Shown one piece after another: positions 33,540 through 42,373 of a stretch of 64,000 nucleotides of DNA. The notes under the pieces are model-generated. The model saw nothing but the letters and a program-made list of their open reading frames with translations, had not been told where the DNA came from and ran no database searches. The DNA lies in assembly GCA_963617965.1 (NCBI GenBank), contig CAVEQO010000005.1, positions 11,262 through 75,261 on the forward strand, in the 5' to 3' direction. Numbering within the stretch: position 1 is the stretch's first letter; every line of letters starts with the position of its first letter. This stretch comes from UBA6382 sp963617965. Its GTDB lineage: Bacteria > Bacteroidota > Bacteroidia > Bacteroidales > Bacteroidaceae. Both the position numbers and the translations under genes were made by a program.

Positions 33540-35333
33540 ATGCACAACAAGCTGTCATCCAAGCCGGGAATAGCCGACTTTTTCCTTAACATCATCTCTT
33601 CCTGTCTTGGGTTTGCCATAGGAATCGCAGCCATCGTTGCCGGCGTGGTTCTGATCTGCGTCCTTGTCTTTGCAGACAGCGACGGTATACAGCGCAACAG
33701 CGTTCTGAAAATACAGCTCAGCGGCATAATGGTCGAAAAAGACAATGGCGGCGACCTCGTGTCCATGTTTGGCGACAGCGACCCCACCGTCAGCCTTGAA
33801 AGCATACTCAACGCCATCAAGGCGGCCAAGACAAACGACAATATCAAAGGCATAAGCATAGAGGCAGGGCTGCTCTCCTCCAATCCTGCGTCACTCGAAG
33901 AGATACACCACGCCCTCACGGACTTCAAGACCTCCGGGAAATTTGTCTACGCCTACGGTGACCACTACACCCAAGGAGCATATCTCGTGTGTTCTGCAGC
34001 CGACAAGGTTGTGCTCAACCCCATAGGGCAGGTAGACTGGAAAGGTCTCAGTTCGCAGACTGTCTTTTACACAGACCTGTTGGCAAAGCTGGGAATCAGG
34101 ATGCAGGTGTTCAAGGTGGGAACTTTCAAGAGTGCAGTGGAACCTTACACACTTACACGGATGAGCGAAGCCAACCGCAGTCAGGTAAATTCGTTCATAC
34201 AGGATATTTGGCAACACTTTGTGAAACTCACGGCAGCCCAACGCCGCATCTCTCCCGAAAAACTCCATACGTTGGCAGACAGATACATGGGACTGGCATC
34301 CGCACAAGAACTGAAAGACAGCGGTCTGGTTGACGAACTGATGTACCACGACGAATACATTGACTTCCTCAAAAAGAAGACGGATACCGATCCCGATGAC
34401 GACCTGTGCCAGATATTGCCCGCTACCCTCAACGCCAACGCACCGATACCCTCATCCGACAACAACATAGCAGTGGTCTATGCCTCCGGTGACATTGTGG
34501 AGGCCAAGGAGCTTGGACTTATGGCGACATCGGCCATTGACGTTGCCACCATGGACCAGACTATCCGCAGGATATCAAAGGATGACGATACCAAGGCTGT
34601 TGTCATACGTATCAACTCTGGCGGCGGGAGTGCATACGCTTCCGAACAGATATGGCACCTCGTCAAACAACTGTCGGAAAAGAAGCCCGTGGTGGTCTCT
34701 ATGGGGGGTATGGCAGCCTCGGGCGCCTACTACATATCAACGGCAGCCAATGCGATAGTCGCTGAACCCACGACCCTGACCGGCTCGATAGGCATCTTCG
34801 GGCTGATACCCGATGTCAGTGAACTGCTGGACAGCAAACTCGGACTGAAATTTGACGGGGTCAAGACCAGCAGGATGGCCGATCTCGGCGATGTGTCGCG
34901 CCCGTTCAACGAGGCGGAGAGCCGCCTCATGCAGTCATACATAGACAACGGTTACAGGCTCTTCGTCAAGAGGGTTGCCGACGGACGCAATATGACAGCA
35001 ACACAGGTGGACAGCATTGCCCAGGGCAGAGTCTGGACCGGCCATCAGGCAAAGCGGATAGGACTGGTGGACAGGCTGGGAACCCTACAGACCGCCGTAG
35101 ACATGGCTGCACGTATGGCAAAACTCCCGAAAAACGACTATGCCACCGTTTCCTATCCGGAGGAAGAGCCGTGGTACGCATCCCTCGGACTGACCGGAAC
35201 ACAGGCACAGTTTGCCGACAAATCAGTGCGTTCCGCACTCGGCGATCTCTACGAACCCCTCGGCACTCTGCGTTCCATGGGCAGACAGGACAGAATCCAG
35301 GCACGCATTCCCTACACTATCAGTATAAAGTAG
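33540..35333 (+). CDS. sppA: Signal peptide peptidase SppA, 67-kDa type
   Basis: Membrane-bound Ser/Lys protease that degrades cleaved signal peptides. The 597-residue protein has an N-terminal membrane anchor (about 18-42) and two tandem S49 domains. In the first, the general-base Lys lies in GTFKSAVEPYTLTRMSEANR (about 197-216). In the second, the nucleophile Ser lies in MGGMAASGAYYIST (about 387-400), preceded by RINSGGGSAYASEQIW. Both halves of the dyad are present. It lies 15 bases before lpxK. Confidence 0.95.
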   Translation: MHNKLSSKPGIADFFLNIISSCLGFAIGIAAIVAGVVLICVLVFADSDGIQRNSVLKIQLSGIMVEKDNGGDLVSMFGDSDPTVSLESILNAIKAAKTNDNIKGISIEAGLLSSNPASLEEIHHALTDFKTSGKFVYAYGDHYTQGAYLVCSAADKVVLNPIGQVDWKGLSSQTVFYTDLLAKLGIRMQVFKVGTFKSAVEPYTLTRMSEANRSQVNSFIQDIWQHFVKLTAAQRRISPEKLHTLADRYMGLASAQELKDSGLVDELMYHDEYIDFLKKKTDTDPDDDLCQILPATLNANAPIPSSDNNIAVVYASGDIVEAKELGLMATSAIDVATMDQTIRRISKDDDTKAVVIRINSGGGSAYASEQIWHLVKQLSEKKPVVVSMGGMAASGAYYISTAANAIVAEPTTLTGSIGIFGLIPDVSELLDSKLGLKFDGVKTSRMADLGDVSRPFNEAESRLMQSYIDNGYRLFVKRVADGRNMTATQVDSIAQGRVWTGHQAKRIGLVDRLGTLQTAVDMAARMAKLPKNDYATVSYPEEEPWYASLGLTGTQAQFADKSVRSALGDLYEPLGTLRSMGRQDRIQARIPYTISIK

Positions 35334-35348
35334 TCTCCGCTCTCCTCA

Positions 35349-36443
35349 ATGCAGCACCGACATTTCAGGACATACCCCATACTCAGACCTGCCGGATGGC
35401 TCTACGGCCGTATTATGGCCCTGCGCAACAGGTGGTTTGACAACGGCAGGCTCAAAACAGCCTCTTTCAACATTCCCGTAATCAGCGTGGGCAATATCAG
35501 CGCTGGCGGAACAGGCAAGACCCCGATGTGCGCCTACCTGCTACAGTCTCTTTGTAATACCGGACACTCTCCTGCTCTCATGTCGCGCGGCTACGGACGC
35601 AAGACAAAAGGATTTCGTGCGGTGACACCAACCGACACCGCTGCCACCGTAGGCGATGAACCCCTTGAGCTCTACAAACTCTACAACGGCACAGTCCCCG
35701 TGTATGTGTGCGAAGACAGATGCAAGGGGGCGCAGCTGATAACCGCCGCCAACAACAGCGTGGATGTCCTTGTGCTTGACGATGCCTACCAGCACCGCTA
35801 CATAGACCGAGACCTCAACATTCTGCTTACCGACTACAACCGCCTGTACATACACGACAAGGTGATGCCGGAAGGACTCCTGCGCGAAGAGCCGAGAGGA
35901 GCCGAGAGGGCAGGTATCGTGGTGGTGACCAAGTGTCCGCCCGACCTTACCGAAAGGCAGACATACGCCATCGCGGAGGAGCTCCGCCTGTCGCCGCAAC
36001 AGCAACTGTTCTTCACGACCGTAAGATACACCGCTGCGGCAGACTTCACTACCGGAAACTCTCTCGCCGCAAAAAGCGCAGAAGAACTGAAGTCCACCGA
36101 TGTCCTTGTGTTCACGGGTATAGCCGAACCGTCGCCGCTCATAGAACACTACACCGGCTTGTGCCGCTCTGTCAGGACACTGCACTTCGGCGACCACCAC
36201 GTCTTCACCCCCAGCGACATCAGACGCATTGCCGACAACGGCAAAAACGCAGAAATGATAATAACAACGGCCAAAGACTTGCAGCGGCTGCCGGACGACT
36301 TGCCGCAGGAGATCAGGCAGAAGCTGTTCGTGCAACGGATTTCCATAGAATTCCTCTTGGGACAGCAGAAAGAGTTTGACGACTCCGTCCGCAAGGCTTT
36401 AACCATAAAATCACACAATTCCAACACTTATGCCACGTACTGA
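35349..36443 (+). CDS. lpxK: Tetraacyldisaccharide 4'-kinase
   Basis: Adds the 4'-phosphate to the lipid A disaccharide at the inner membrane. The 364-residue protein has the P-loop-like motif VGNISAGGTGKTPM (about 40-53), the SRGYGRKTKGF block (about 77-87) and VLDDAYQHR (about 138-146). An N-terminal amphipathic or membrane-anchoring segment is present. The last 14 bases overlap thiL. Confidence 0.95.
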   Translation: MQHRHFRTYPILRPAGWLYGRIMALRNRWFDNGRLKTASFNIPVISVGNISAGGTGKTPMCAYLLQSLCNTGHSPALMSRGYGRKTKGFRAVTPTDTAATVGDEPLELYKLYNGTVPVYVCEDRCKGAQLITAANNSVDVLVLDDAYQHRYIDRDLNILLTDYNRLYIHDKVMPEGLLREEPRGAERAGIVVVTKCPPDLTERQTYAIAEELRLSPQQQLFFTTVRYTAAADFTTGNSLAAKSAEELKSTDVLVFTGIAEPSPLIEHYTGLCRSVRTLHFGDHHVFTPSDIRRIADNGKNAEMIITTAKDLQRLPDDLPQEIRQKLFVQRISIEFLLGQQKEFDDSVRKALTIKSHNSNTYATY

Positions 36444-37494
36444 AATATCCACCCTCGGCGAATTCGGTCTGATTGACCGTCTCACAAAAGACATAAAGCC
36501 ACAGAATACCTCTACCATAAAAGGAATAGGCGACGACTGCGCAATAATAGACTCAGGCGAACAACAGACACTCATCAGCACCGATCTCCTGCTTGAAGGC
36601 GTACACTTTGACCTCACATACGTACCCTTGAAACACTTGGGATACAAAGCCGCCATGGTCAACATTTCAGACATCTATGCCATGAACGCCACCCCCACAC
36701 AGATGACGGTAAGCCTTGGGATCAGCAAACGCTTCTGCATTGAAGACCTTGAACAGCTCTACGAGGGCATACGACTGGCCTGCGACAAACACTGCGTGGA
36801 CATCGTGGGCGGCGACACCACGTCCTCGCTCACCGGGCTCACCATAAGCATAACCGTCACGGGACTGGCGCACAGTGAAGACATAGTCTGCCGCTCCGGC
36901 GCGAAGGACACAGACCTCATCTGCGTCAGCGGCAACCTTGGAGCTGCTTATATGGGACTGCAGCTCCTTGAACGCGAGAAAAACGTGTTTATGGCACAAG
37001 GCAAACAGCAAAAAGACAACACGACCGAATTCCGCCCCGATTTTGCAGGCAAGGAGTATCTGCTTGAACGCCAGCTGAAGCCCGAAGCACGCGGCGACAT
37101 TGTCATGCAGCTAAGGGAAGCCGGCATCCATCCAACCTCAATGATAGACATATCCGATGGGCTGTCATCGGAGCTGCTCCACATCTGCCGCCAAAGCCAT
37201 GCGGGCTGTTCCATATACGAAGAACGCATACCCATAGACTACCAGACCGCTATGCAGGCGGAGCAATTCAATCTCAACCCGCTCACTTGCGCACTCAACG
37301 GCGGGGAAGACTACGAGCTGCTCTTCACCGTAGCTCTGTCAGACTATGAGAAGGTACGCGAACTTGAGGGGATACACATCATCGGACGCATGGAAAAGGA
37401 ATCCATCGGTTCTCAGCTAATCACAGCCGACGGTACGGAATATCCACTCAAGGCACAAGGCTGGAATCATCTGGGCGACGATCCTCAAACGTAA
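36430..37494 (+). CDS. thiL: Thiamine-monophosphate kinase
   Basis: Phosphorylates thiamine monophosphate to the active diphosphate. The 354-residue AIR-synthase-fold protein shows GIGDDCAIID (about 31-40), STDLLLEGVHFDL (about 50-62), the VGGDTTSS block (about 126-133), ISDGLSSELLHI and NGGEDYELLFT. It is the last gene of the sppA-lpxK-thiL unit. Confidence 0.95.
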   Translation: MPRTEISTLGEFGLIDRLTKDIKPQNTSTIKGIGDDCAIIDSGEQQTLISTDLLLEGVHFDLTYVPLKHLGYKAAMVNISDIYAMNATPTQMTVSLGISKRFCIEDLEQLYEGIRLACDKHCVDIVGGDTTSSLTGLTISITVTGLAHSEDIVCRSGAKDTDLICVSGNLGAAYMGLQLLEREKNVFMAQGKQQKDNTTEFRPDFAGKEYLLERQLKPEARGDIVMQLREAGIHPTSMIDISDGLSSELLHICRQSHAGCSIYEERIPIDYQTAMQAEQFNLNPLTCALNGGEDYELLFTVALSDYEKVRELEGIHIIGRMEKESIGSQLITADGTEYPLKAQGWNHLGDDPQT

Positions 37495-37527
37495 AAAACG
37501 GGGAACAGACATTCCCGGGCTTTTACG
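37490..37527. terminator. Probable bidirectional terminator between thiL and the DUF4369 gene
   Basis: CGTAAAA (37490-37496) pairs with TTTTACG (37521-37527), enclosing a partly paired CGGGGA/TCCCGG core. The flanking A-run and T-run suit both convergent genes. It includes the thiL stop codon and touches that of the opposite gene. Confidence 0.6.
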
Positions 37528-38247
37528 TCAAGGAAAATTACCTTGCATCAACCGCATATTGTACTCTGCATCGCGGATATACATACGCACGTCGGGATTT
37601 GACAGAAACGATTTCGGGGCACGCTTGAGTATCTTGGCTATCTGCGGTGTGATGACCGGATAGAAATACTGCGACGTGTACTCCTGAAAATATGTCGCCC
37701 CAAGCACATTGTCGGAATTGTCAATGATAAATGCCGTCCACAACCTGTCAAGCCTGTCCTGCAGCCGCACCGCTTTCTTTTCCATGTCATCGTAGGATGC
37801 CGGCGTAGCCCCACGGATGATGAGACGTGCCATATTGAGCGAAGTGTTCTGTATCTCATTCTGCAGACGCGAGTTTTCTCTCAGAAACTTGTACAGCCTC
37901 TCGTTGAGCATTCCTCCCTTGACAACGCTCTCGGCATCAGTGAATTTTATGGAAATCTCGCCGGTTTCAAGCACCAGAGGCAACAAACTGTGTTCTCCCA
38001 TATAAAGCTGGGCCACACACACAGTGTCTACGACACCCTCAAATCCGAACCTGCCGTGGCTCACCTCCGAGGAGTCATACGAAAACAGCCCCCTGTCCGA
38101 CGGCACTTTCAGATAAAACGTGCCGCCCTCATAGCCGTCAACCGAAGAACTGCCAAGAATGTTGTACTGGTCACTACACGACCATACAACTGTCGCAGCA
38201 ATCACCACGGCAACCCACACCATATGTCTGCATCCGGAGGTCTTCAT
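37528..38247 (-). CDS. DUF4369-like lipoprotein
   Basis: A 239-residue exported protein. Residues 1-23 are a signal peptide, with the lipidated Cys in VVWSC-SDQ. The next 100 residues form a beta-rich region (GYEGGTFYLKVPSDRGLFSYDSSEVSHGRF) like the DUF4369 domain that often precedes thioredoxin domains; no thioredoxin domain follows. The remainder is helical, with basic residues (KKAVRLQDRLDRLW). The frame is open to 38322, but the start at 38247 gives a proper signal peptide. Function unknown. Confidence 0.75.
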   Translation of the reverse strand: MKTSGCRHMVWVAVVIAATVVWSCSDQYNILGSSSVDGYEGGTFYLKVPSDRGLFSYDSSEVSHGRFGFEGVVDTVCVAQLYMGEHSLLPLVLETGEISIKFTDAESVVKGGMLNERLYKFLRENSRLQNEIQNTSLNMARLIIRGATPASYDDMEKKAVRLQDRLDRLWTAFIIDNSDNVLGATYFQEYTSQYFYPVITPQIAKILKRAPKSFLSNPDVRMYIRDAEYNMRLMQGNFP

Positions 38248-38257
38248 AATCAAAATG

Positions 38258-38265
38258 CAAATATA
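38258..38265 (-). promoter_or_regulatory. -7 box close to the DUF4369 start
   Basis: Minus-strand TATATTTG is an exact box ending 11 bases before the ATG at 38247. The leader would be only a few bases, so a leaderless or very short-leader message is possible. Confidence 0.4.
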
Positions 38266-38403
38266 AATGATAAAAACGAAAACAGCAGCCGGAACACCTG
38301 CATTAAAACAGCATTTTAGCATACTTTTGTCTTTGTCCTTTTTCCGTTACTATATTTTAACAATTCCCCGTTTTCAGATGCACCTTTTCCCGATATTTTG
38401 TTT

Positions 38404-38411
38404 TACCTTTG
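38404..38411 (+). promoter_or_regulatory. -7 box for slyD-aroC
   Basis: TACCTTTG is an exact TAnnTTTG box, 89 bases before the slyD start. The -33 region is T-rich (CTTTTCCC) but lacks a clear TTG. Confidence 0.55.
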
Positions 38412-38499
38412 TAGAGACAAAAGGGCAGTCACACAGAGACTATGCAACATACGTACACCTTGTCCGGAAAGTGTTCACACATATAAATAACATACAGCC

Positions 38500-39096
38500 A
38501 TGGCAGAGAACAAATACATCAGTGTAAACTACGAACTTTTTACCGAGAGTGAGGATACTCCCCCCATTCTGGTGGAGAAAACCAGCAAAGACAACTGTTT
38601 TGACTTCATAACAGGTCTCGGCTATACTCTCCCTGCATTTGAAAACCAGATCAAGGAAATGGCCGCAGGGGGAAAATTCGATTTCGTCATACCGTGCGAC
38701 CAGGCCTACGGCCCTTATGACGAGACAAAGGTCAAGAAACTCCCCAAAGACATCTTCTGCGGCAGCAACGGTCATTTTGACGCGGAGACAATCTACCCCG
38801 GCAATGTCATCCCTATGGTAAACGAGGAAGGCATGAGGTTTGACGGCGTGGTGAAGGAAATAACCGAGAACAGTGTCGCGGTGGACTTCAATCATGAGCT
38901 GGCAGGCATGGATCTCCATTTCCGAGGCGAGATAATGGACAGCCACGTTGCCGGGCCGGAGGAACTGAGCAGCTTTGTCAACCGCATGTCGGACAGCCAC
39001 GGATGCGGCTGCGGCGAAGGATGTGGTGGAGACCACTGCAACGGGGATCACTGCCACGGCGACGGTGGACACTGCGGCTGCGGGCACTGCCACTGA
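38500..39096 (+). CDS. slyD: FKBP-type peptidyl-prolyl isomerase SlyD with metal-binding tail
   Basis: Cytoplasmic prolyl isomerase and chaperone; in enterobacteria it also delivers nickel. The 198-residue protein has the FKBP core with the SlyD signature CDQAYGPYDE (about 66-75) and an inserted flap domain (about 78-130). The last 35 residues are rich in His, Cys and Gly (HGCGCGEGCGGDHC, then repeated GDHC/GGHC units ending GHCH), a classic metal-binding tail. It is followed after 29 bases by aroC. Confidence 0.95.
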   Translation: MAENKYISVNYELFTESEDTPPILVEKTSKDNCFDFITGLGYTLPAFENQIKEMAAGGKFDFVIPCDQAYGPYDETKVKKLPKDIFCGSNGHFDAETIYPGNVIPMVNEEGMRFDGVVKEITENSVAVDFNHELAGMDLHFRGEIMDSHVAGPEELSSFVNRMSDSHGCGCGEGCGGDHCNGDHCHGDGGHCGCGHCH

Positions 39097-39125
39097 CTCT
39101 CCTCTGTATTTATGCGACAAGCAAT

Positions 39126-40202
39126 ATGAACACATTCGGAAATATTTTCAAGCTCACATCGTTTGGCGAAAGCCATGGTACGGCCATAGGCGGAGTCGTT
39201 GACGGCATGCCCGCCGGCATAGAGTTTGACGAGGACTTGCTCTGCCGCGAGATGGCACGCCGCCGTCCGGGGCAGAGTGCGCTTACAACGGCACGCATGG
39301 AGTCTGACAAAGTCGAGATACTGTCAGGAGTGTTTGAGGGGAAAACCACCGGCTGTCCCATCGGTTTCATCGTGCGCAACACCTCGCAACACTCGAGCGA
39401 CTATGACAATCTGCGCGGTATATTCCGCCCTTCGCACGCCGACTATACCTACTTCTCCAAATACGGCATCAGAGACCACCGTGGAGGAGGACGGTCATCG
39501 GCCCGCGAAACAATCACCCGGTGCGTCGGGGGAGCTTTGGCCAAAATGGCATTGAACCGGCTCGGCATAACCGTGCAGGCCTATACCTCGCAGGTGGGTG
39601 ACATCCGCCTTGAAGGAAGCTATGCCGACTATGACCTCACTCTCACCGAGACCAACAGCGTGCGCTGTCCTGACCCGGCAAAGGCTGCCCTCATGGAAAA
39701 CCTCATAAAACAGGTCAAGACGGAAGGCGATACCATAGGCGGAGTGATCAGTGCAGTTGTACGAGGATGCCCCGCAGGACTTGGCGAGCCTGTCTTCGGG
39801 CGTCTGCAGGCACAGCTGGCTGCCGCCATGATGTCAATCAATGCGGCAAAAGGCTTTGACTACGGACAGGGGTTTGCAGGGTGCTGCGGACGTGGAAGCG
39901 GACAGAACGACATCTTTGTTGCCAAAACAGACGGAGAGATCACCACGCAGACAAACAACAGCGGAGGCATACAAGGCGGCATCTCCAACGGGCAGGACAT
40001 CTATTTCCGCATAGCCTTCAAGCCGGTGGCCACCCTGCTGTGTGACCAGAAGACAGTAGACATGCAAGGCCGCCCCGTCGTGTTCAGAGCCAAAGGGCGG
40101 CACGACCCATGTGTGCTGCCAAGAGCAGTGCCGGTAGTCGAAGCCATGGCGGCCATTGTCATTCTTGACAACTATCTCGTCAACAGAGCTGCAATACTGT
40201 AA
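39126..40202 (+). CDS. aroC: Chorismate synthase
   Basis: Last step of the shikimate pathway, forming chorismate with reduced FMN. The 358-residue protein begins MNTFGNIFKLTSFGESHG with the conserved SFGESHG. It also has the three family signatures: GESHG...VDGMPAG, the RSSARETITR block (about 124-133), and RGSGQNDIF near 258. The open frame reaches 39003 but overlaps slyD out of frame; the ATG at 39126 is standard. Confidence 0.97.
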   Translation: MNTFGNIFKLTSFGESHGTAIGGVVDGMPAGIEFDEDLLCREMARRRPGQSALTTARMESDKVEILSGVFEGKTTGCPIGFIVRNTSQHSSDYDNLRGIFRPSHADYTYFSKYGIRDHRGGGRSSARETITRCVGGALAKMALNRLGITVQAYTSQVGDIRLEGSYADYDLTLTETNSVRCPDPAKAALMENLIKQVKTEGDTIGGVISAVVRGCPAGLGEPVFGRLQAQLAAAMMSINAAKGFDYGQGFAGCCGRGSGQNDIFVAKTDGEITTQTNNSGGIQGGISNGQDIYFRIAFKPVATLLCDQKTVDMQGRPVVFRAKGRHDPCVLPRAVPVVEAMAAIVILDNYLVNRAAIL

Positions 40203-40245
40203 TGGGACACCAACGGAAAACTCTGCATTTTTTGTGAACTGACAC

Positions 40246-40276
40246 TTTGCCGCAACACCGGAAACAACTACCTTTG
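40246..40276 (+). promoter_or_regulatory. Promoter for the 40.3-kb nitroreductase gene
   Basis: TTTG (40246-40249) and TACCTTTG (40269-40276) are separated by 19 bases, 26 bases before the start codon. Confidence 0.75.
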
Positions 40277-40302
40277 CCTACATTCAGAAAAATATTACAG
40301 TC

Positions 40303-40815
40303 ATGGATTTCAAGGAACTATGCACCAAGCGTTTTTCCGTGCGCAGCTACACGGAAGAAGAAGTCAACGACACACAGCTGTCGTACATACTGGAGTGCGC
40401 ACGGCTGTCGCCATCGGCGGTAAACCGTCAGCCATGGCATTTTTACGTGGTCAGGAGCGGAGAGACCAAACAGCAGCTGCGGCAGTGCTACGACCGCAGA
40501 TGGTTTGCCACCGCACCGCTCTACATAGTGTGCTGCATCCGCCATGACGAGGCGTGGATACGCCCATCCGACCAGAAAGAGCACGGCAACATTGACATTG
40601 CCATTGCCACGGAACATATATGTCTGGCTGCGGCAGACATAGGACTGGGATCTTGTTGGGTGTGCCATTTCGACGCAGAACTGTGTCGGCAAATCCTGCA
40701 GCTGCCTGATGAGGAAGAGCCCGCCGTTATAGTGCCGATAGGTCATGTGGCCGCCGACTGTCCGCAAAAGGAGAAGGTGCGCAAGCCGCTTTCCGAAACC
40801 GTGACGTACAAATAA
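40303..40815 (+). CDS. Nitroreductase-family FMN protein
   Basis: A 170-residue flavin reductase-like protein. The opening FKELCTKRFSVRSYTEEEV carries the FMN-phosphate-binding R-(S/F)-x-R of the family. LSPSAVNRQPWHFYVV (about 30-45) is the second FMN segment, and the C-terminal half has ICLAAADIGLGSCWV. Natural substrate unknown. It ends 54 bases before ferritin and could share the transcript. Confidence 0.88.
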   Translation: MDFKELCTKRFSVRSYTEEEVNDTQLSYILECARLSPSAVNRQPWHFYVVRSGETKQQLRQCYDRRWFATAPLYIVCCIRHDEAWIRPSDQKEHGNIDIAIATEHICLAAADIGLGSCWVCHFDAELCRQILQLPDEEEPAVIVPIGHVAADCPQKEKVRKPLSETVTYK

Positions 40816-40869
40816 ATGGGCTTAGGGCGGTTTTTGACAAACATGTTTAACAATATAAAATTCACTACG

Positions 40870-41391
40870 ATGCTAAGCAAAAAAATCGAAGAGGCTATCA
40901 ACGCCCAAATCAACGCTGAAATGTGGTCGGCGTATCTGTATCTGTCAATGGCAGCATTTGCCCACGCCAATGGCAACCCCGGTATGGGCAACTGGTATGA
41001 AGTCCAGTTCCAGGAGGAGCAGGACCACGCCAAGATCCTTTTCAACTATATAATCCAACGCGGCGGACGTGTGGAACTCAAACCCATTGACGCGGTACCC
41101 ACCACATGGGATTCCCCACTGGCTGTTTTTGAAGCCACACTTGCCCATGAGCAGAAAGTAACGGCTCTCATCAACAACCTTTTCGCTCTCACATCGGCAG
41201 AAAACGACTATGCCACACAGAGCATGCTGAAATGGTTTATTGACGAGCAGGTGGAAGAAGAGGAAAATGCCCAGAACATCATTGACAACCTGAAAATGAT
41301 CCAAGGCAACGGTTACGGTCTGTATATGCTTGACAAGGAACTCGGAACCCGCACATATACCCAGGCCTCGCCTTTGGCGGCAAAGGCATAA
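40870..41391 (+). CDS. ftnA: Ferritin, non-haem
   Basis: Stores iron as a ferric mineral in a 24-subunit shell. The 173-residue four-helix protein has the ferroxidase-centre residues: Glu in NAEMWSAYLYLSM, the E-x-x-H pair in FQEEQDHAKIL (about 46-56), and a downstream Glu in WFIDEQVEEEENA. The ATG at 40870 (MLSKKIEEAINAQ) matches the family; the frame is open 18 codons further. An intrinsic terminator follows. Confidence 0.96.
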   Translation: MLSKKIEEAINAQINAEMWSAYLYLSMAAFAHANGNPGMGNWYEVQFQEEQDHAKILFNYIIQRGGRVELKPIDAVPTTWDSPLAVFEATLAHEQKVTALINNLFALTSAENDYATQSMLKWFIDEQVEEEENAQNIIDNLKMIQGNGYGLYMLDKELGTRTYTQASPLAAKA

Positions 41392-41417
41392 GAGTAAACT
41401 CCAATACTGCATTACAC

Positions 41418-41460
41418 AAAAAATCCCGTTGTCTGTTCACTGACAGGCAACGGGATTTTT
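41418..41460. terminator. Terminator after ftnA, also at the end of the minus-strand cluster
   Basis: AAAAATCCCGTTG pairs with CAACGGGATTTTT around an inner loop containing a second short stem (CTGT/ACAG). A-runs and T-runs on both sides allow termination in both directions. The stop codon of the minus-strand SGNH gene (41437-41439) lies in the loop. Confidence 0.88.
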
Positions 41461-42372
41461 CGTTTTCTGCAATGAGCTGTCCATCATGCACCTGAGCTTT
41501 GTCGTCAGTTTGCCGGCTCCGGTCATGTTCAGGTGGTCGGCATCATAGAAGTCCCCTGTTTCAAAAGTGGAGTCTGTACGAAAATCATAATACTCCACTG
41601 ACGGATGCCGTTTCAGAACCCGTTTCAGGACTTCAGCGCGCACCGCAAGCTGGCGTACATCGCAGCCCATACGGAACGAGTGCCACACCGGTGTGGCCAC
41701 AAGAACAAGGCGCACCCTCCGCCGCTCGCACCAGGTGCAGATACTGTCAAGCATAGAGGTGCAGAATTGCAGAGAACGCATATCTCCATACGTGTTGTCA
41801 ACGGCGCGTTGTAACCCGTTGTCAACACCCTCCGCCAACAGTGAGCGTATGCCGTATGAAGTGCCATAGCCGAGACTGTCCCAACTGAGACGCGATGGCT
41901 TCCACAGGCTTGTGAGTTTTTCCCTGAAAGGCTGTACGTGCAAGAACTCGAAACCGTATTCCGACAGTCTGCTGTGTATGTCACAGTCCATATAGATCCT
42001 GTATCGCACTGCCCAATACCGCAGATCGGGCTCAGCCTCAATGTCTTCAAACAAGGAGGTGTAGCTGCACGTCAATATCACCGTTTTCAGCCGGGGCATC
42101 GGATAGCGGGTCAACAGCCAATAGTCATAGCGGTAGGATTGCGTGGGCTGTGCCAGTGAAAAGCAGCCCTCTCCAAGCATTGCCGGATTGATTCCGTAGA
42201 AGCCGTGGCTGTTGCCGAGTACGAGGGTTTTCACCCGGCCTGAGTTTTCAAGCATCCACCTGTGCTTGTCGCGCGCCGGATTGGGGATACTGCGCACATA
42301 TATCTCCGCCGCCGCAATGACAGCGGCAACCAGCAAGGAGAAAACCAATATGTTACGGACAAAGCGTTTCAT
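41437..42372 (-). CDS. SGNH/DltD-like membrane-anchored hydrolase
   Basis: A 311-residue protein with one N-terminal transmembrane helix (about 6-25) and an extracytoplasmic SGNH-like domain. Block I is TLVLGNSHGFYGI (about 47-59), with the nucleophile Ser; DADHLNMTGAGKL near the C-terminus carries the Asp-x-x-His pair. It starts one base after the stop of an MBOAT O-acyltransferase gene. Such pairs move acyl groups across the membrane onto exported polysaccharide, as in alginate, cellulose or teichoic-acid modification. The exact polymer is not evident. The frame is open to 42636 but overlaps the MBOAT gene. Confidence 0.82.
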   Translation of the reverse strand: MKRFVRNILVFSLLVAAVIAAAEIYVRSIPNPARDKHRWMLENSGRVKTLVLGNSHGFYGINPAMLGEGCFSLAQPTQSYRYDYWLLTRYPMPRLKTVILTCSYTSLFEDIEAEPDLRYWAVRYRIYMDCDIHSRLSEYGFEFLHVQPFREKLTSLWKPSRLSWDSLGYGTSYGIRSLLAEGVDNGLQRAVDNTYGDMRSLQFCTSMLDSICTWCERRRVRLVLVATPVWHSFRMGCDVRQLAVRAEVLKRVLKRHPSVEYYDFRTDSTFETGDFYDADHLNMTGAGKLTTKLRCMMDSSLQKTKNPVACQ

Positions 42373-42373
42373 C

